Source: Seriola aureovittata
Lineage: Eukaryota; Chordata; Actinopteri; Carangiformes; Carangidae
Length of the DNA stretch: 64,000 nucleotides
Assembly: GCF_021018895.1 (NCBI RefSeq)
Contig: NC_079386.1
Span: 18,266,052 to 18,330,051 of the forward strand
Direction of reading: 5' to 3'
The notes beneath the pieces are model-generated. The model was not told where the DNA came from. It ran no database searches and saw nothing but the letters and a program-made list of their open reading frames with translations. How positions within the stretch are numbered: position 1 is the first letter of the stretch; every line of letters begins with the position of its first letter. Position numbers and translations under genes: made by a program. Positions 12,585 through 23,699 of the stretch are shown here, piece by piece.

Positions 12585-12870
12585 CAGAGAGGCAGCGTCT
12601 CATCACACCAGCTGATCCTGAAAAAGGTCAGTGTACTAAAGAGCTTTCATTCAAATTATAATTATTAATATTACTTATTCAATTTCAGTATTATCAAGAG
12701 CTGTGTGTGTGGAATTGTAGATTTTATTTTGATTAACTTCTTAATTGCTTTTGACTCCTAGTAATGAGGAGGTTAATGTGTCAGATAGTTTTTAAACCTT
12801 TTTGCTCCTGTGTAACGGCAGGTCCAACTACCTCATCATCATCATCATCACCATCACCATCATCGTCACC

Positions 12871-14708
12871 ATGAAGGTGCTCGGTGTGTGTCTCACACTC
12901 TGCAGCCTCCTGACCCTGAGTCGAGCCGTCCCGCTCAACTCCACCGACCTGCGCCCCAAGCACGCGGGCCTCTGCGAGTACGTCCGGCTGCAGTGTTACC
13001 ACGACGGCGTCGGAGCTTTCTGCCCCACGTGCGACACCGACGGGAATTTCCTCCCGCAGCAGTGCTGGCCGTCGAGCGGGTACTGCTGGTGCGTGGACGT
13101 CCTGAGCGGAGAGGAGATACCGAGCACGCACAGCCCGCTGGGAAGCGGACATCACTGCGGTGAGTTTAATCTCAACATAAAAAGCTTTATTTGCAGGACT
13201 GAGCTCGTGGGAAGTGGAGGAATGCACCTACATACATTTAATCAAGTAGTGTACAGGTTGGAGGAATATGTCCTTTCATATAAATACTTAACTTTCAGAG
13301 GCAGATGTTGGACTTTTTACCTCATTTACCTCGGTTGGTAGTTACTGTGAAGATCAAGACTTTGCCAAAAGAACAAATGAGCAACTTATGAAATATGAAT
13401 AGATTAAACTCTCTAACTACATAAAGTATTTAAACTAGATATAAAATGCTACTTACATCTTAATGCATCAGTAATAATCAACTATTGCAATATAACTCAT
13501 TCTGTTGCCTATATTTTTCTGCTAACACGTTTGTGCTTAGGTCACTATGAAGGCAGAACTTTTACTTCTACTGGAGTATATTTTATAGTGTGGTATTGCT
13601 ACTTTTACTTAAGTAAAAATAGTTCGTTTGCATTGTGGGAAATATTTGAATTTTAATCATTTAAAGTTCACTGACTTTAGGTAGAGCTGCACAATCATCA
13701 CAATCCTTTATTTTGCTCAGTGGTCTCATCATTAACTCAGAGTTTATCAACACAGGAGCAAGTTTTAAATGGAGTCTGGCGCCATCTGGTGGCAGAGTCG
13801 ACAGAGCAAAGCATGATGGCAATTTCAAATGCATTGTTTAATGTTTCTACAAATGATTAAAAAAAAATAAGAAAACTACCACATAAAAACAAGTTGATTC
13901 AAATGTATAAACCTTTAAATCAACATAAGAAATAACATTTTCTAAAACTTTCTCAAACTTAAGTGAATTGAAATAATGCAGAATCAAAATGGTGATTGCA
14001 GGTATTAAAATATTAATTGTGCAGCTGAGTAAACTGTGTAAAATATGTTCTTGCAGGCAGTGAATACTACTGCCCCAAAGGCTGGACCTACTTTGGAAAA
14101 AAGTGTTTCACCTTCATCGACAGCCCGAAGACGTGGACCGAAGCCGAGGTGAGGTCACACACTGACGACTTCACACTTTTCATACATTCAGTCATGTTGT
14201 GATGGGAAAACTCTTTCTTCTCTTGTTGCCTCCAGATTTACTGTCTGTTTGAAGGAGCCAACCTGGCGTCAATCCACTGCTACGAGGAGAGTCACTTTGT
14301 CATGTCTTTGACCAGAGGAGACACCAACAGCTTCCCCCAAACCTGGATCGGTGGCTTCAGTGCCGTACATGTATGAAATCCTTTGGTCTAATTGATATAA
14401 TTACCTATACCATTACACTTGGATATTATGGTATTGACTTTTTCGGGATCTCCGAGAGATATTTTACAGTTGACCAATACATTTTATGTAATGTAATTAA
14501 CTAAATCCTGCAAATATTTATCTTAATTTGTTAAATAAACTGTCAGCTGTGCAATGTATTGATGTATGATTCTCTGTGTGTATCATCCACAGTCCGGTTT
14601 TTGGATGTGGAGTGACGGCTCCAAGTTTCACTATGAAAACTGGCACCATGACCACAGCTCTGATGGTCCGGACAAGGCCTGCCTGAAGATTAATTATAAA
14701 TGTAATTA

Positions 14709-14745
<37 letters not shown>

Positions 14746-15035
14746 ACATCCAAACTCTTAATATACTTTAATCTCATCTTAACCTCAGCTTCAAGTGTTG
14801 AAAACACATACTAGTATATTATAGGGGTAAACAGTTGTCTGACCTAAAGGAACAAGGATTCAGTCACATCCTTTATGGGCGGGGCTAACGTTGCAGAAAT
14901 CACACCAATGTGCATCAGAGTCAGATGGATTAGAACAAATAGTGAATGTCTGTCTTTTGTTTTGCAGATGACTTGAAGTGGTACTACGAATCCTGTACCG
15001 AGTCTCTCCCTTTTGTTTGTTCCAAGAAGATATGA
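12871..15035 (+). CDS. Secreted thyroglobulin type-1 / C-type lectin protein
   Basis: Five coding exons, 12871-13159, 14057-14148, 14236-14370, 14593-14701 and 14968-15035, join in phase to 230 residues. The start is the ATG in CACCATGA. Residues 1-19 form a signal peptide. About 30-96 is a thyroglobulin type-1 domain, with QQCWPSSGYCWCVDVLSGEEI and spaced cysteines, all in the first coding exon. About 97-230 is a long-form C-type lectin domain (YYCPKGWTYFGKKCFTF, the TWIGG core, and a final FVCSKK). The EPN or QPD and WND calcium-binding motifs of sugar-binding lectins are absent at the expected places, so classical calcium-dependent sugar binding is doubtful. Fish secreted lectins are often immune or antifreeze-type proteins. 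The domain pairing is one I do not recognise as a named family, so no symbol is given. Confidence 0.85.
13781..13792 (-). promoter_or_regulatory. CTCF-like motif
   Basis: The minus strand reads CCACCAGATGGC, a full match to the core consensus CCASYAGRKGGC. It lies in the first large intron of the lectin gene, next to a gagctgcacaat string that may belong to a dispersed repeat. Confidence 0.3.
14710..14741. repeat. (CA)n microsatellite
   Basis: About 15 CA units in the last intron of the thyroglobulin-lectin gene, just after the 14701 donor. Confidence 0.9.
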
Positions 15036-15269
15036 ACTCAGACGTGACGATCAAACATCCAGTTCAGGTCACAGGTGCTCTACCTAACAGTTTGAGTTAT
15101 ATTCCTCTCTAAAATGTTTCTTCTCTTGCTTGTTTTTGTTGAATATGATCGATAGGTTTTATACACACAGCTTTTAGCGGGTGAGTGTGAATATCTGGGT
15201 CAGCTTGACCTGCTTTTGTATAACATATAAACAATCCTGCAAGAATTGTAAGAAATACATTATTATATC

Positions 15270-15275
15270 AATAAA
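15270..15275 (+). terminator. Candidate polyadenylation signal of the lectin gene
   Basis: AATAAA about 235 bp after the stop codon of the thyroglobulin-lectin gene, in the right orientation. Confidence 0.55.
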
Positions 15276-15299
15276 TAATTGCACAAAACTTTAACTGGG

Positions 15300-16370
15300 A
15301 TATAGTGAAAGTTTGTGTCACAAAAAAATGAAATTACAAGTTTCTACATGTGTGTTGTAAACATGAAATATGAATGGTAAAGTACATTAATAGTAGTTTG
15401 TGTGTTGAGGCCTGTGATTTCACAACGTTCCCCTTTGGACTCAAACTAATTTCAGTTGCTTCATCGTCCTAAATTCCCAATTGTGACCCACTGAAATGTT
15501 CTCTGAAAAACAATACTCACCGTGTCCTCAGAGACAAATTATTACTCATAATAACAACATGTTCAAGGGAATATTACAGTGAGCACTGAAGTCACTGAAT
15601 CCCATCGTTACATCATCATCACTGCTGTTTTTCTCCTCAGATATGGGAACAATTTAACGATCAATTCATTTTAGTGTGAGCAGCATCAAACATGTTCACA
15701 TGCTCTGACTAAATAAAAACTATCACAGGTGGTGGATATGACCATCATTAAGTAAATCAAGGACAGCACATTCCCCGAACCAGGACTTTAGAAATACTGG
15801 AATCATGAGTCAGGAAGCTCCGGGTCATTTCATACGGCCACGGATTAAATTGTGATTGAGAAATAATGAATCCTTTGTTTATTTAGATTTTTCATTTTAC
15901 TTAATCTAAATCTAGAATCTGACTAAAAATGTTAAATATTTGAAAAACTGAATGTAAAGTTCCCCAGCTTGTCAAAAAAAGACAATTTTCTGATAAAGTA
16001 CAGAAGACACGATCTCAGTGGCCTTAAGCCAAGACCGTGTGAAGAAAGATCTAATATAAATTTAAATTATGTTAAGCCACTCGTCTAGCCAGGATAACTC
16101 TTTTGAAATTCATCCTACACAAACAGTTTCTGCAGCCACTGGATTCGTGACAGCACAGATTGAAAACCAAAAATGGTCAAAGTGGAAACTTCTTTTGCAC
16201 ATATGTTCAGCACATTGTGACTTATCAGGAAACTCAGTCCTTTTGCCCTTTTGTTCCTTCACAAACTTCGTATCGACCGTGTGACTCAGGGCGGGTAAAC
16301 TGCCCCAGCAGTTACTGGCCAGTTGTAGCAGATCAATAAAAGCGGGGGAGGACAGTCACTGACCCAGGGA
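15300..16370. other. Intergenic, lectin gene to fgb
   Basis: About 1.1 kb of AT-rich DNA. No coding exon, RNA gene or named repeat is recognised. Its 3' end contains the fgb promoter region. Confidence 0.5.
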
Positions 16371-16377
16371 GGCGAAG

Positions 16378-16385
16378 GATAAATA
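16378..16385 (+). promoter_or_regulatory. TATA-like box of fgb
   Basis: GATAAATA lies about 98 bp before the fgb start codon, a plausible spacing for a short 5' UTR. No clear liver-factor site was identified by eye. Confidence 0.5.
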
Positions 16386-16475
16386 CCTGCTCAAATCAGC
16401 ATCAGGGGCAGAAAGAGGAGTGAAGGCAAAGTGAAGACCAGAGTTTGACAAGAGCAACATCACTGAGCTTGGACC

Positions 16476-19400
16476 ATGAGGACGCTGCTGTTGCTGTATC
16501 TGTGCGTGTACGTCGCCTGGGCGCAGGATAATCTGGACTATGACGACTATGACGTGAGTGTGTTCACATGAGTTTTCTAAACTTTAATAATTCTATCAGA
16601 CTGATCATCAAAGAAATGTACAGACCCTATTACCCGTAAAACCTCCAGAATATTCCACTTGAATATTTTAGAGTAAATATTTTTATTGCATCATTAAACA
16701 GGTGGAAACATAAAAGTCTTTTTATTTGCCTAAATTAAAAAAATTTAATGCGGAAAGTGTAAATTTGTGAACTTACAATATAAATGACACTGGTCGTTAA
16801 ATAAACATGAAATGTCAGATTATATTGGTTTTTTTTTTCTACCCGCTAAATTCAAAGTCTGAATTAATTCATTATTTAAATTTAAACCATAATTTGATAT
16901 TACGATTATAACGCATTTTTGTTTTAAAAAAATTATGTTTGAATTCACGGATGCATACAAGTTTTAATGACAGTAACATATTTTATTTCATTCACTAAAT
17001 TCATTTTATTTTCATATAGTAAAAGTTTTATTTATTTATCCGTTAAGAAAAAAAAATCAAAAAGGTGTTTTTTAAAGAAAAATACTTTGATATAGTGATT
17101 TTGATTTTGGCCACTATCTTTATCATTCACCTTTTTTTTTTTTAACATGTCAGTGTTTACATGTACAGTAATTATACATTTGGATTTGTATCTTCAAATA
17201 TATTCACAACACTTTTCTATCATCTCACGCAGGACGCCACGGGCTTACCACGGAATAAAACAGTACGTGTAACAACTTTACTTAAATGATTAGATTTATG
17301 TGATATATCTTATTTCATTTGATTAAGTTTTTTGTTATTCATGTCTCTGCCCAGGGAGCGTCGGTAGATGCTCGTGGTCATCGTCCACTACAGAGGGGCA
17401 GAGACAGCTACAACGCCAACCGCTATTCCCCGCCGCCCGTCAGCGGCCGCGGCAGGTACATTCCCTAGATTCCTTGTTCTCAAAGGGCGGGAAGATGCTT
17501 CTGTTATTATTTCTGATGCACCTCTTCTTGAGGTGGTGCTAATATCGTTAACATACTAATGTTATGTAGCTGATCATTCGATTTGATTGTAAAATCAAAA
17601 ACTACAGCTGTCAGATAAATGTGCAAGTAGCTCATTGATTTGACTAAATGTAGCTGCAGCAGTGCGAGGCTGGTTTAAAAATGAAGACATGGCAGTGTCT
17701 CTTATGGGTGTCCCGGTTTGTGTCCAGGTATCGTGGCCGTCCCACCGCCGCTCCGACCGGACAACAGGTGCAGGAGAGGGAGGAGCAGCCGGAGGCCGGA
17801 GGATGCACGCACGCCTCAGATGAGATGGTAGGAGGGTCACCCGAACACCCGAACACCCGAACACCCGAACACCCGACCTCTGCTTTCAGCTTTTACATGT
17901 TTCAGCTCAGTAACTGCAAACTGCATGGTTGTTAAATTTCTGCTGACCATTTTCAAAAGCATATAGTTTTCTAGACGCCTTCATTCAAGGACGCTTTGGT
18001 TTCAATTATTTATATGTTTATATATAGAGATTTTTTGTCCTTTTGACTGAGACCAGACACCAACCCTTTTAATTTGATGAAACAACCCAGTTCACAAAAT
18101 CTGGACTCTCCATTGGTAGAGGTTTGATTTATTTCTTTATGTCTTTATTTGGATTCCCATCAGCTTCCACACAGTGCTCGCTACTCTTCCTGGAGTCCAC
18201 ACACAAAAACAACAAATAAAACCAACAATTATTAATGTCACACTATATCAATAAAACAGGAAAAAAACAGAGAAAATAACTCTACCTGTAAAACAGTAAA
18301 TAACAGTAGTTTACAATGAAAACAAAAACACAAGTGATGTACTAATGTATTTCAGTCAGTGAAGGGCAGGAGACTAACCAGAGATTTTCATGTCCACCAG
18401 GGTGTTTTGTGTCCAACTGGCTGTGAGCTGAAGACCACACTGCAGAAGCAAGAGAGGAATGTCAGGACGGTAAATTAAACTGAGCCACTGAATGATTTTA
18501 GAGACGGTTGATTTGTCTTCAATGCTTGTCACTAGTGGATCTGTAGGGACCACAAATCAGTTTATATAATCAATTGGCTGAATATAATTGCTGTTGTCAT
18601 TGAGAAAAAACAATGGGGTCGACCTGTTATACTTTTACTTATTTGCATCTGTCTTTCACAGATCGTTAATGAACTCAAGCCTCAGGTGGACGATTTGTCC
18701 AGATCCTCCAACAACATCTTCAACTACGTCAACAGCATGTCCAGCTCTCTGAGGGAGAGGCAGAGAATCATCACCGGTGAGACCAATGAAAGAGCTCATG
18801 TTTGTTTTGTTAGATACATGATGATGGTAGATAGTTGTTTCAAGTTAAACTGGAAAATCAGACCGGCACTTTTAAATTCTTTAAATCGTACCTCTAAAAT
18901 CTACAGATTTATTGGGTAACAAATATATATATATATGTATATTAATTATGTGCAAAAAAAAAAGATTATTTTGTTCCAAGATTAGGTGTAACTCTCTTTG
19001 AGGTAGTGCTTTTTGTAAAGGTTGTTAATCTGCTTTGTTAACCTGAGGTTTAGGTAAGAGTTAATCTATGACAACATAAGTGGTTATTGAATGCATAGAA
19101 GAGTAGAATGCGTTATTTTTTGATGGACCTGCTCTTCCTAAAGATCCATATGTCTGTGGATAAAAGGAAGTTAAATCTAGTCTGTAAAAACATGTTTTAA
19201 AAAAAATAAAAACTCTTAAAAGTCATGTACCTAATATCAGTGTTATCTCTCTCCCCCATAATTTCCCCGTCAGACAACAGCAGGGTGGTGGGTCAGTACA
19301 CTGACAGTGTGGAGGAACAACATGCCTACATCAAGGAGACGGTGGACACTGTCTTCCCTTCCAACATCAGAGTCCTGCAGGTAAATATTTGAAAGTGGCA

Positions 19401-22027
19401 GTTATCCCTAATCACAGCCACATCCAAACATGATTATTAGGAGTAGTAGTATTCCTTGTCAAAACAAATGACATCACTTGAAAGTAATCACCTGATCAAA
19501 GAAGCTGGTGTATCCAATCTTAAAGACGACAAACATCCATCCTGAATGTAATGTCTGATCTGTTGTGACTGCAGGGAGTCCTGGACAAGATCAGGCTGAA
19601 AATCCAGAAGCTGGAGAAGGCAATCCAGGTCCAGAGGGAGGGGTGCACAGAGCCCTGCAAGACCAAATGTCCCATACCTGTGGTGTCTGGTAAGTGTTGT
19701 TCATCCTTTGTGGATATTCAATATCTATAAGCTATTTCATGGACATCTGGTCCATCATAACCTTGTTTTGGACCAAAGTATTGGCCATTGGTCTTAAGAA
19801 TGGAAAAAATAACCAATATCGCCATCTTTGGGGCCCATTAGTAGCAGGTTTAGAATAGAAATCAATAAAGCTCTTACCTCACACCACCTCTTCTCTTGTG
19901 TGACTCAGGTAAGGAGTGTGAGGATATCTTCCGTCGTGGAGGAAAAGACTCCCAGATGTACCTGATCCAGCCTGACGCCTTCTACCCGCCATACAAGGTC
20001 TTCTGTGATCAGTCCAGCCAAAATGGAGGTGAGAGGATAATTCAGTTTTAGTTTGCTTTACTTTCTGAAATACCTTGGAAGTTGTCAGGAGACATTTCAG
20101 TGTTTTCAAGAGAACTTGTCTTATTTTCCCAGGATGGCTTCTCATCCAGAGCAGGCTTGATGGCAGTGTTGACTTTGGCCGACGCTGGGACAATTATCGT
20201 CGTGGATTCGGCAACATCGCCTTTGATGTTGGCAAGGGTCACTGTGAGACTCCCGGTAAGACAATCCGAAACAAGAATCTTACCACTGGCACAATGAGTG
20301 GAAACCATTACATGATCTAAGACATCTTGATTTAGCATTTCCTTAATTTCAGCTGTGACATGTATACTCATATTCATTATTATTACGGTAATTTGTGGCT
20401 GACTGTCACGTGTTTCTCCTTGGTCATGTGACAGGTGAATACTGGCTAGGAAATGACCGCATTAGTCAGCTGACCAAGATGGGCCCCACTGAAGTTCTGA
20501 TTGAGATGGAGGACTGGACAGGAGCCAAGGTGAGTCCTAAGGTTTCATTTAAATGATACATTGATTAACAGAAAATTCATCAGCAGCTGTTGCCAAACAT
20601 GATCTTGTTTATGGTTCTCAAATGTAGAGCTTTGAGACTTTTCCTTGTCTGATGCAGTAGCAAAGTGAATATCATTAATTTTTTAGCCTGTTCATTAAAC
20701 TAATGACGTAATTTTGGGCGTGAGGAAAATTATGATGAATTTTCACTATTTTCTTACATTTTTTAGACCAAAAAGTTTGTAGTTTAGTGACAGCCCTAAA
20801 TAGAAATGAAAATAAAAATGAGTCTAAATGTGTTAATAACAAATTCACACACTTTGCATCATTTGAATAATTTAATTCCAACCGGTGAATTTAAAAAAAA
20901 AAAGTGTCAAATTGTGGATGTTTCACTTTGGGATGAAACTCAGTGTCAAATGGTATCTGTTATCATTTAGGTCCACGCCCAGTACCGCCAGTTCACTATC
21001 CAATCAGAGACATCCAACTACGTGCTGGCGGTTGATGGTTACTCCGGTACAGCTGGCAACTGTTTCCTGGACGGATCCCTGCAGCTCTTTGGTGAAAACC
21101 GCACCATGACCATACACAATGGCATGATGTTCAGCACCTATGACAGAGACAACGACAACTGGTAGGTGTTCTCTCTGTGTGTGATAAAAAACAGTACATC
21201 TAGTAATGCAGTATATGAAGATCAAAATATGTAATTTGTCATTTCCCTAACTACATACCAATGAGTAAGTCCTGTATGAGACATTATGCTAACTTTATGA
21301 ACAATGTACCATATATAGTCTCCAACTCTTCAGGGTGAAAAAACATCATAATATAGGAATTCATAAAAAATAGCATAGTAACATAAAACATTTCATAGTG
21401 TGATGAAAATATTAAAAGAAATGTTGCAGTATACTACGTCATAAACAATGTCATAGTATAGAAAGTTATAAACATGTAATAGTAATTCATGGAAATTAGT
21501 ATAGTATGTTAAGTTAAAAAATGTCATAGAATAGAAAGGATTAACAAAATGCCATAATATAGTAAGTCATAAAAATTTTATAGTATGGTAAATTATAAAA
21601 ATAAAATCTATATTTGTATATCTTCTATAATGTAAGACATAAAAATGTCCTGGCCCAAATATTCCAAAACATTTTCTTTCAAGGAAAGAAATGATCCAAT
21701 TTAAGCCGGTTCTTCTCCAGAAGAAGTTGTTAAATAAAAGTTTCAGGTGCAGCACATCACACTCACACCTTTTTGTCCTTGTTTGCTTGAACCAGGCTCC
21801 CCGGTGATCCCTCCAAACAGTGCTCCAAGGAGGACGGAGGTGGCTGGTGGTACAACCGCTGCCACTCGGCCAATCCCAATGGGAGATATTACATCGGTGG
21901 AGCATACACGCGCCAAATGGCCAAGCACGGCACAGATGATGGCATGGTCTGGATGAACTGGAAGGGGAGCTGGTATTCACTCAAGGCCATCAGCATGAAG
22001 ATCAGGCCTTACTTTGCCTCCAGATAA
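16476..22027 (+). CDS. fgb: Fibrinogen beta chain
   Basis: One of the three chains of the fibrinogen hexamer, normally made in liver; thrombin removes fibrinopeptide B to expose the B knob. Thirteen coding exons: 16476-16553, 17233-17262, 17355-17455, 17728-17827, 18401-18469, 18662-18776, 19274-19380, 19575-19689, 19909-20028, 20133-20255, 20435-20529, 20971-21161, 21796-22027. They join in phase to 491 residues, the length of the human precursor. Residues 1-16 are the signal peptide and 17-43 fibrinopeptide B. Cleavage after VDAR exposes GHRP (44-47), as in mammals. The disulfide-ring motif CPTGC spans 107-111, a coiled coil follows to about 235, and a second cysteine group (CTEPCKTKC) precedes the fibrinogen-related domain (about 240-491), which contains KECEDIF, DRDNDNW and the GGWWYNRCH region. 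The second coding exon is a 30-bp microexon. Intron 12 carries decayed copies of the downstream minisatellite motif. Confidence 0.97.
17837..17876. repeat. 8-bp tandem repeat in fgb intron 4
   Basis: About four to five units of gaacaccc directly after the donor of the exon ending at 17827. It is GC-richer than the surrounding intron and likely variable in length. Confidence 0.8.
18120..18250. repeat. Dispersed fish repeat fragment in fgb intron 4
   Basis: Phrases such as 'tttggattcccatcagctt' and 'ctactcttcctggagtccac' match, from memory, a very common percomorph interspersed repeat. The family cannot be named without a library search. Confidence 0.45.
21320..21640. repeat. Decayed minisatellite-like units in fgb intron 12
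   Basis: The intron carries diverged copies of the motif seen in the large array, for example gtcatagtatagaaag, gccataatatagtaag and tcataaaaattttatag. The spacing is irregular and the units are far more diverged than those of the main array. This suggests an old seed of the repeat inside the gene. Confidence 0.7.
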
Positions 22028-22570
22028 ACAAGATGGAGAATGTCAACACATAACACACAGTGAACTGGCAAAAAAAGAAACACCAAAGTAAATCCAACAA
22101 GAGTTGAATCCAGGGCAACTGGACTTGGTTATAGATTTCCTCTCTTCCAAGAGGCGTCTTCAGCTCTGAAAGAACCAAACCAAAAAAACAAAATGTCCCA
22201 ATAGGGCTTTGGGTTTAATGAACCACCAGAACATCAAAAACTTTGTAATGTTGAACTCATACTGATGTGTTTCTTTATTTTGGCTGTAGCCTGTTGGTTA
22301 GGGACATGCACATTTAACACGACTCAGTCTGGATAGTGTGTGTGAAAGAAATGAAGATGAAGAAAATCTACTTTAAAAAGTTACTTGCAGCATTAAGCTC
22401 ATAAAATTAAAAAATAAAAGAAGAGAAGAAAAAAAATTGTCAGATAAACTCTGATACGATAACCTGATGGGTTGTAAGTGAACGTGCTGTGATCTGTCCT
22501 TTCTTGTTATGTGTGACGTTTTCAGAGTGCACTACTAGGATGAGTTGATCCCAACTGTCCTCTGCTACTC

Positions 22571-22576
22571 AATAAA
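22571..22576 (+). terminator. Candidate polyadenylation signal of fgb
   Basis: AATAAA about 545 bp after the fgb stop codon, followed by a GT-rich stretch (tctgtctggtctgcttgttgtttt), as expected for a cleavage site. Confidence 0.65.
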
Positions 22577-22659
22577 TACACTGAGGAACATACTTTCTGT
22601 CTGGTCTGCTTGTTGTTTTACTGAACTTCAGGAAGCCATGAGTATCATTGTGTAAAGAG

Positions 22660-23200
22660 ATAAAAACAATGTAATAGGACATTATAATAATGGAAAGTAC
22701 ATTAAGTCATGAAAAAATGCCACAGTATACTTATTCATAAAATGCCATACTATGAGAAGTCAAAATTAGCATAGTATACTATGTTAATTAGTATAAAAGT
22801 GTATAAAATGTATATTTACATTGTATAACAGTTAAAATTATAGAACAGTTTAGTAGATTATAGGTCGAACTAAAGTCTGTTATAAAAATATCATATTATA
22901 GTAAATTATAGGGGTTGTTGTAGTATAGTGATTCATGAAAAAATGTCATAGAATAGAAAGAAAAAATGTTAATATATAGTAAGTCATTGAAAAATGTCAT
23001 AGTATAAAAATAAAACTCAAAATGTCACGATATAGTCATTTAAAAAACGTAATACTACACAAAGTAATGTCAAACTATTTTACATGCTTAACACATTAAA
23101 CCTATTTTACATAGTTAAATAAGTTATAAAAAAATGTCATTCTATTGTAACTTATAAAAATGTCATAGTATGTTAAGAAATACATTTTGTGAAATTCCTA
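22660..23200. repeat. Diverged minisatellite units between fgb and its pseudo-exon
   Basis: Irregular copies of aagtcataaaaatgtcatag-like units lie at about 22700-23190. They match in kind the decayed repeats in fgb intron 12. They stand in the same place relative to the downstream pseudo-exon as those do to the true last exon, supporting a segmental duplication. Confidence 0.65.
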
Positions 23201-23329
23201 ACTCAAGTCTTCCAGTTTAAATAAGCGTGGTAAGTAAAAAATTTAAAAAAAACAATCTTCTTTTGAGTATATAAACAAAATGATTTAGAGACGTTTTTTG
23301 TTTTTTGGAGCCCACTCGTTTGTAAATAT

Positions 23330-23680
23330 AAGTTTGAAGTGCAGCACAGCACACTCACAACTTTTTTCATTGTTTTCTTGAACCAGGATCACCAGTGATC
23401 CCTGCAAAAAGTGGTCCAGGGAGGATAGACGTGGCTGATGGTACAACCACTACCACTCGGCCATTCCCAATGGGAGATACTACATCGGTGGAGCATACAC
23501 GCGCCAAATGGCCAGGCAATGCACAAATGATGGTGTGATGTGGATGAACTGGAAGGGTAGATGGTATTCGCTCAAGGCCATCAGCATGAAAACAAAAAGT
23601 AGGATGTCAACACATAACAGACAGTGATCTGGCAGAAAAAGAAACATCAAAGTAAATCCAATGACATTTGAATAAAGGGC
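23330..23680 (+). pseudogene. Duplicated last exon and 3' UTR of fgb
   Basis: From about 23330 the sequence parallels the end of fgb. It has the intron tail 'gtgcagcacagcacactcac', the acceptor ttgaaccag, an exon-like part from 23387, and then 3' UTR similarity (gtcaacacataaca, ggcagaaaaagaaaca). In the exon part a TGG codon of the parent has become TGA at 23436-23438. Two cysteine codons are also lost (TGC to TGG and TGC to TAC), and the parental C-terminus is replaced by another frame. No donor exon or promoter belongs to it. It is a dead copy, of use for dating the duplication and the array. Confidence 0.85.
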
Positions 23681-23699
23681 AAATTGATAGTGTAGTTAT

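Noticed and set aside
12781..13227. Minus-strand open frame over the lectin first exon
   Set aside because: It is antisense to the thyroglobulin-domain exon, with an Asp-rich run that is only the complement of the ATC/ACC repeat in the leader.
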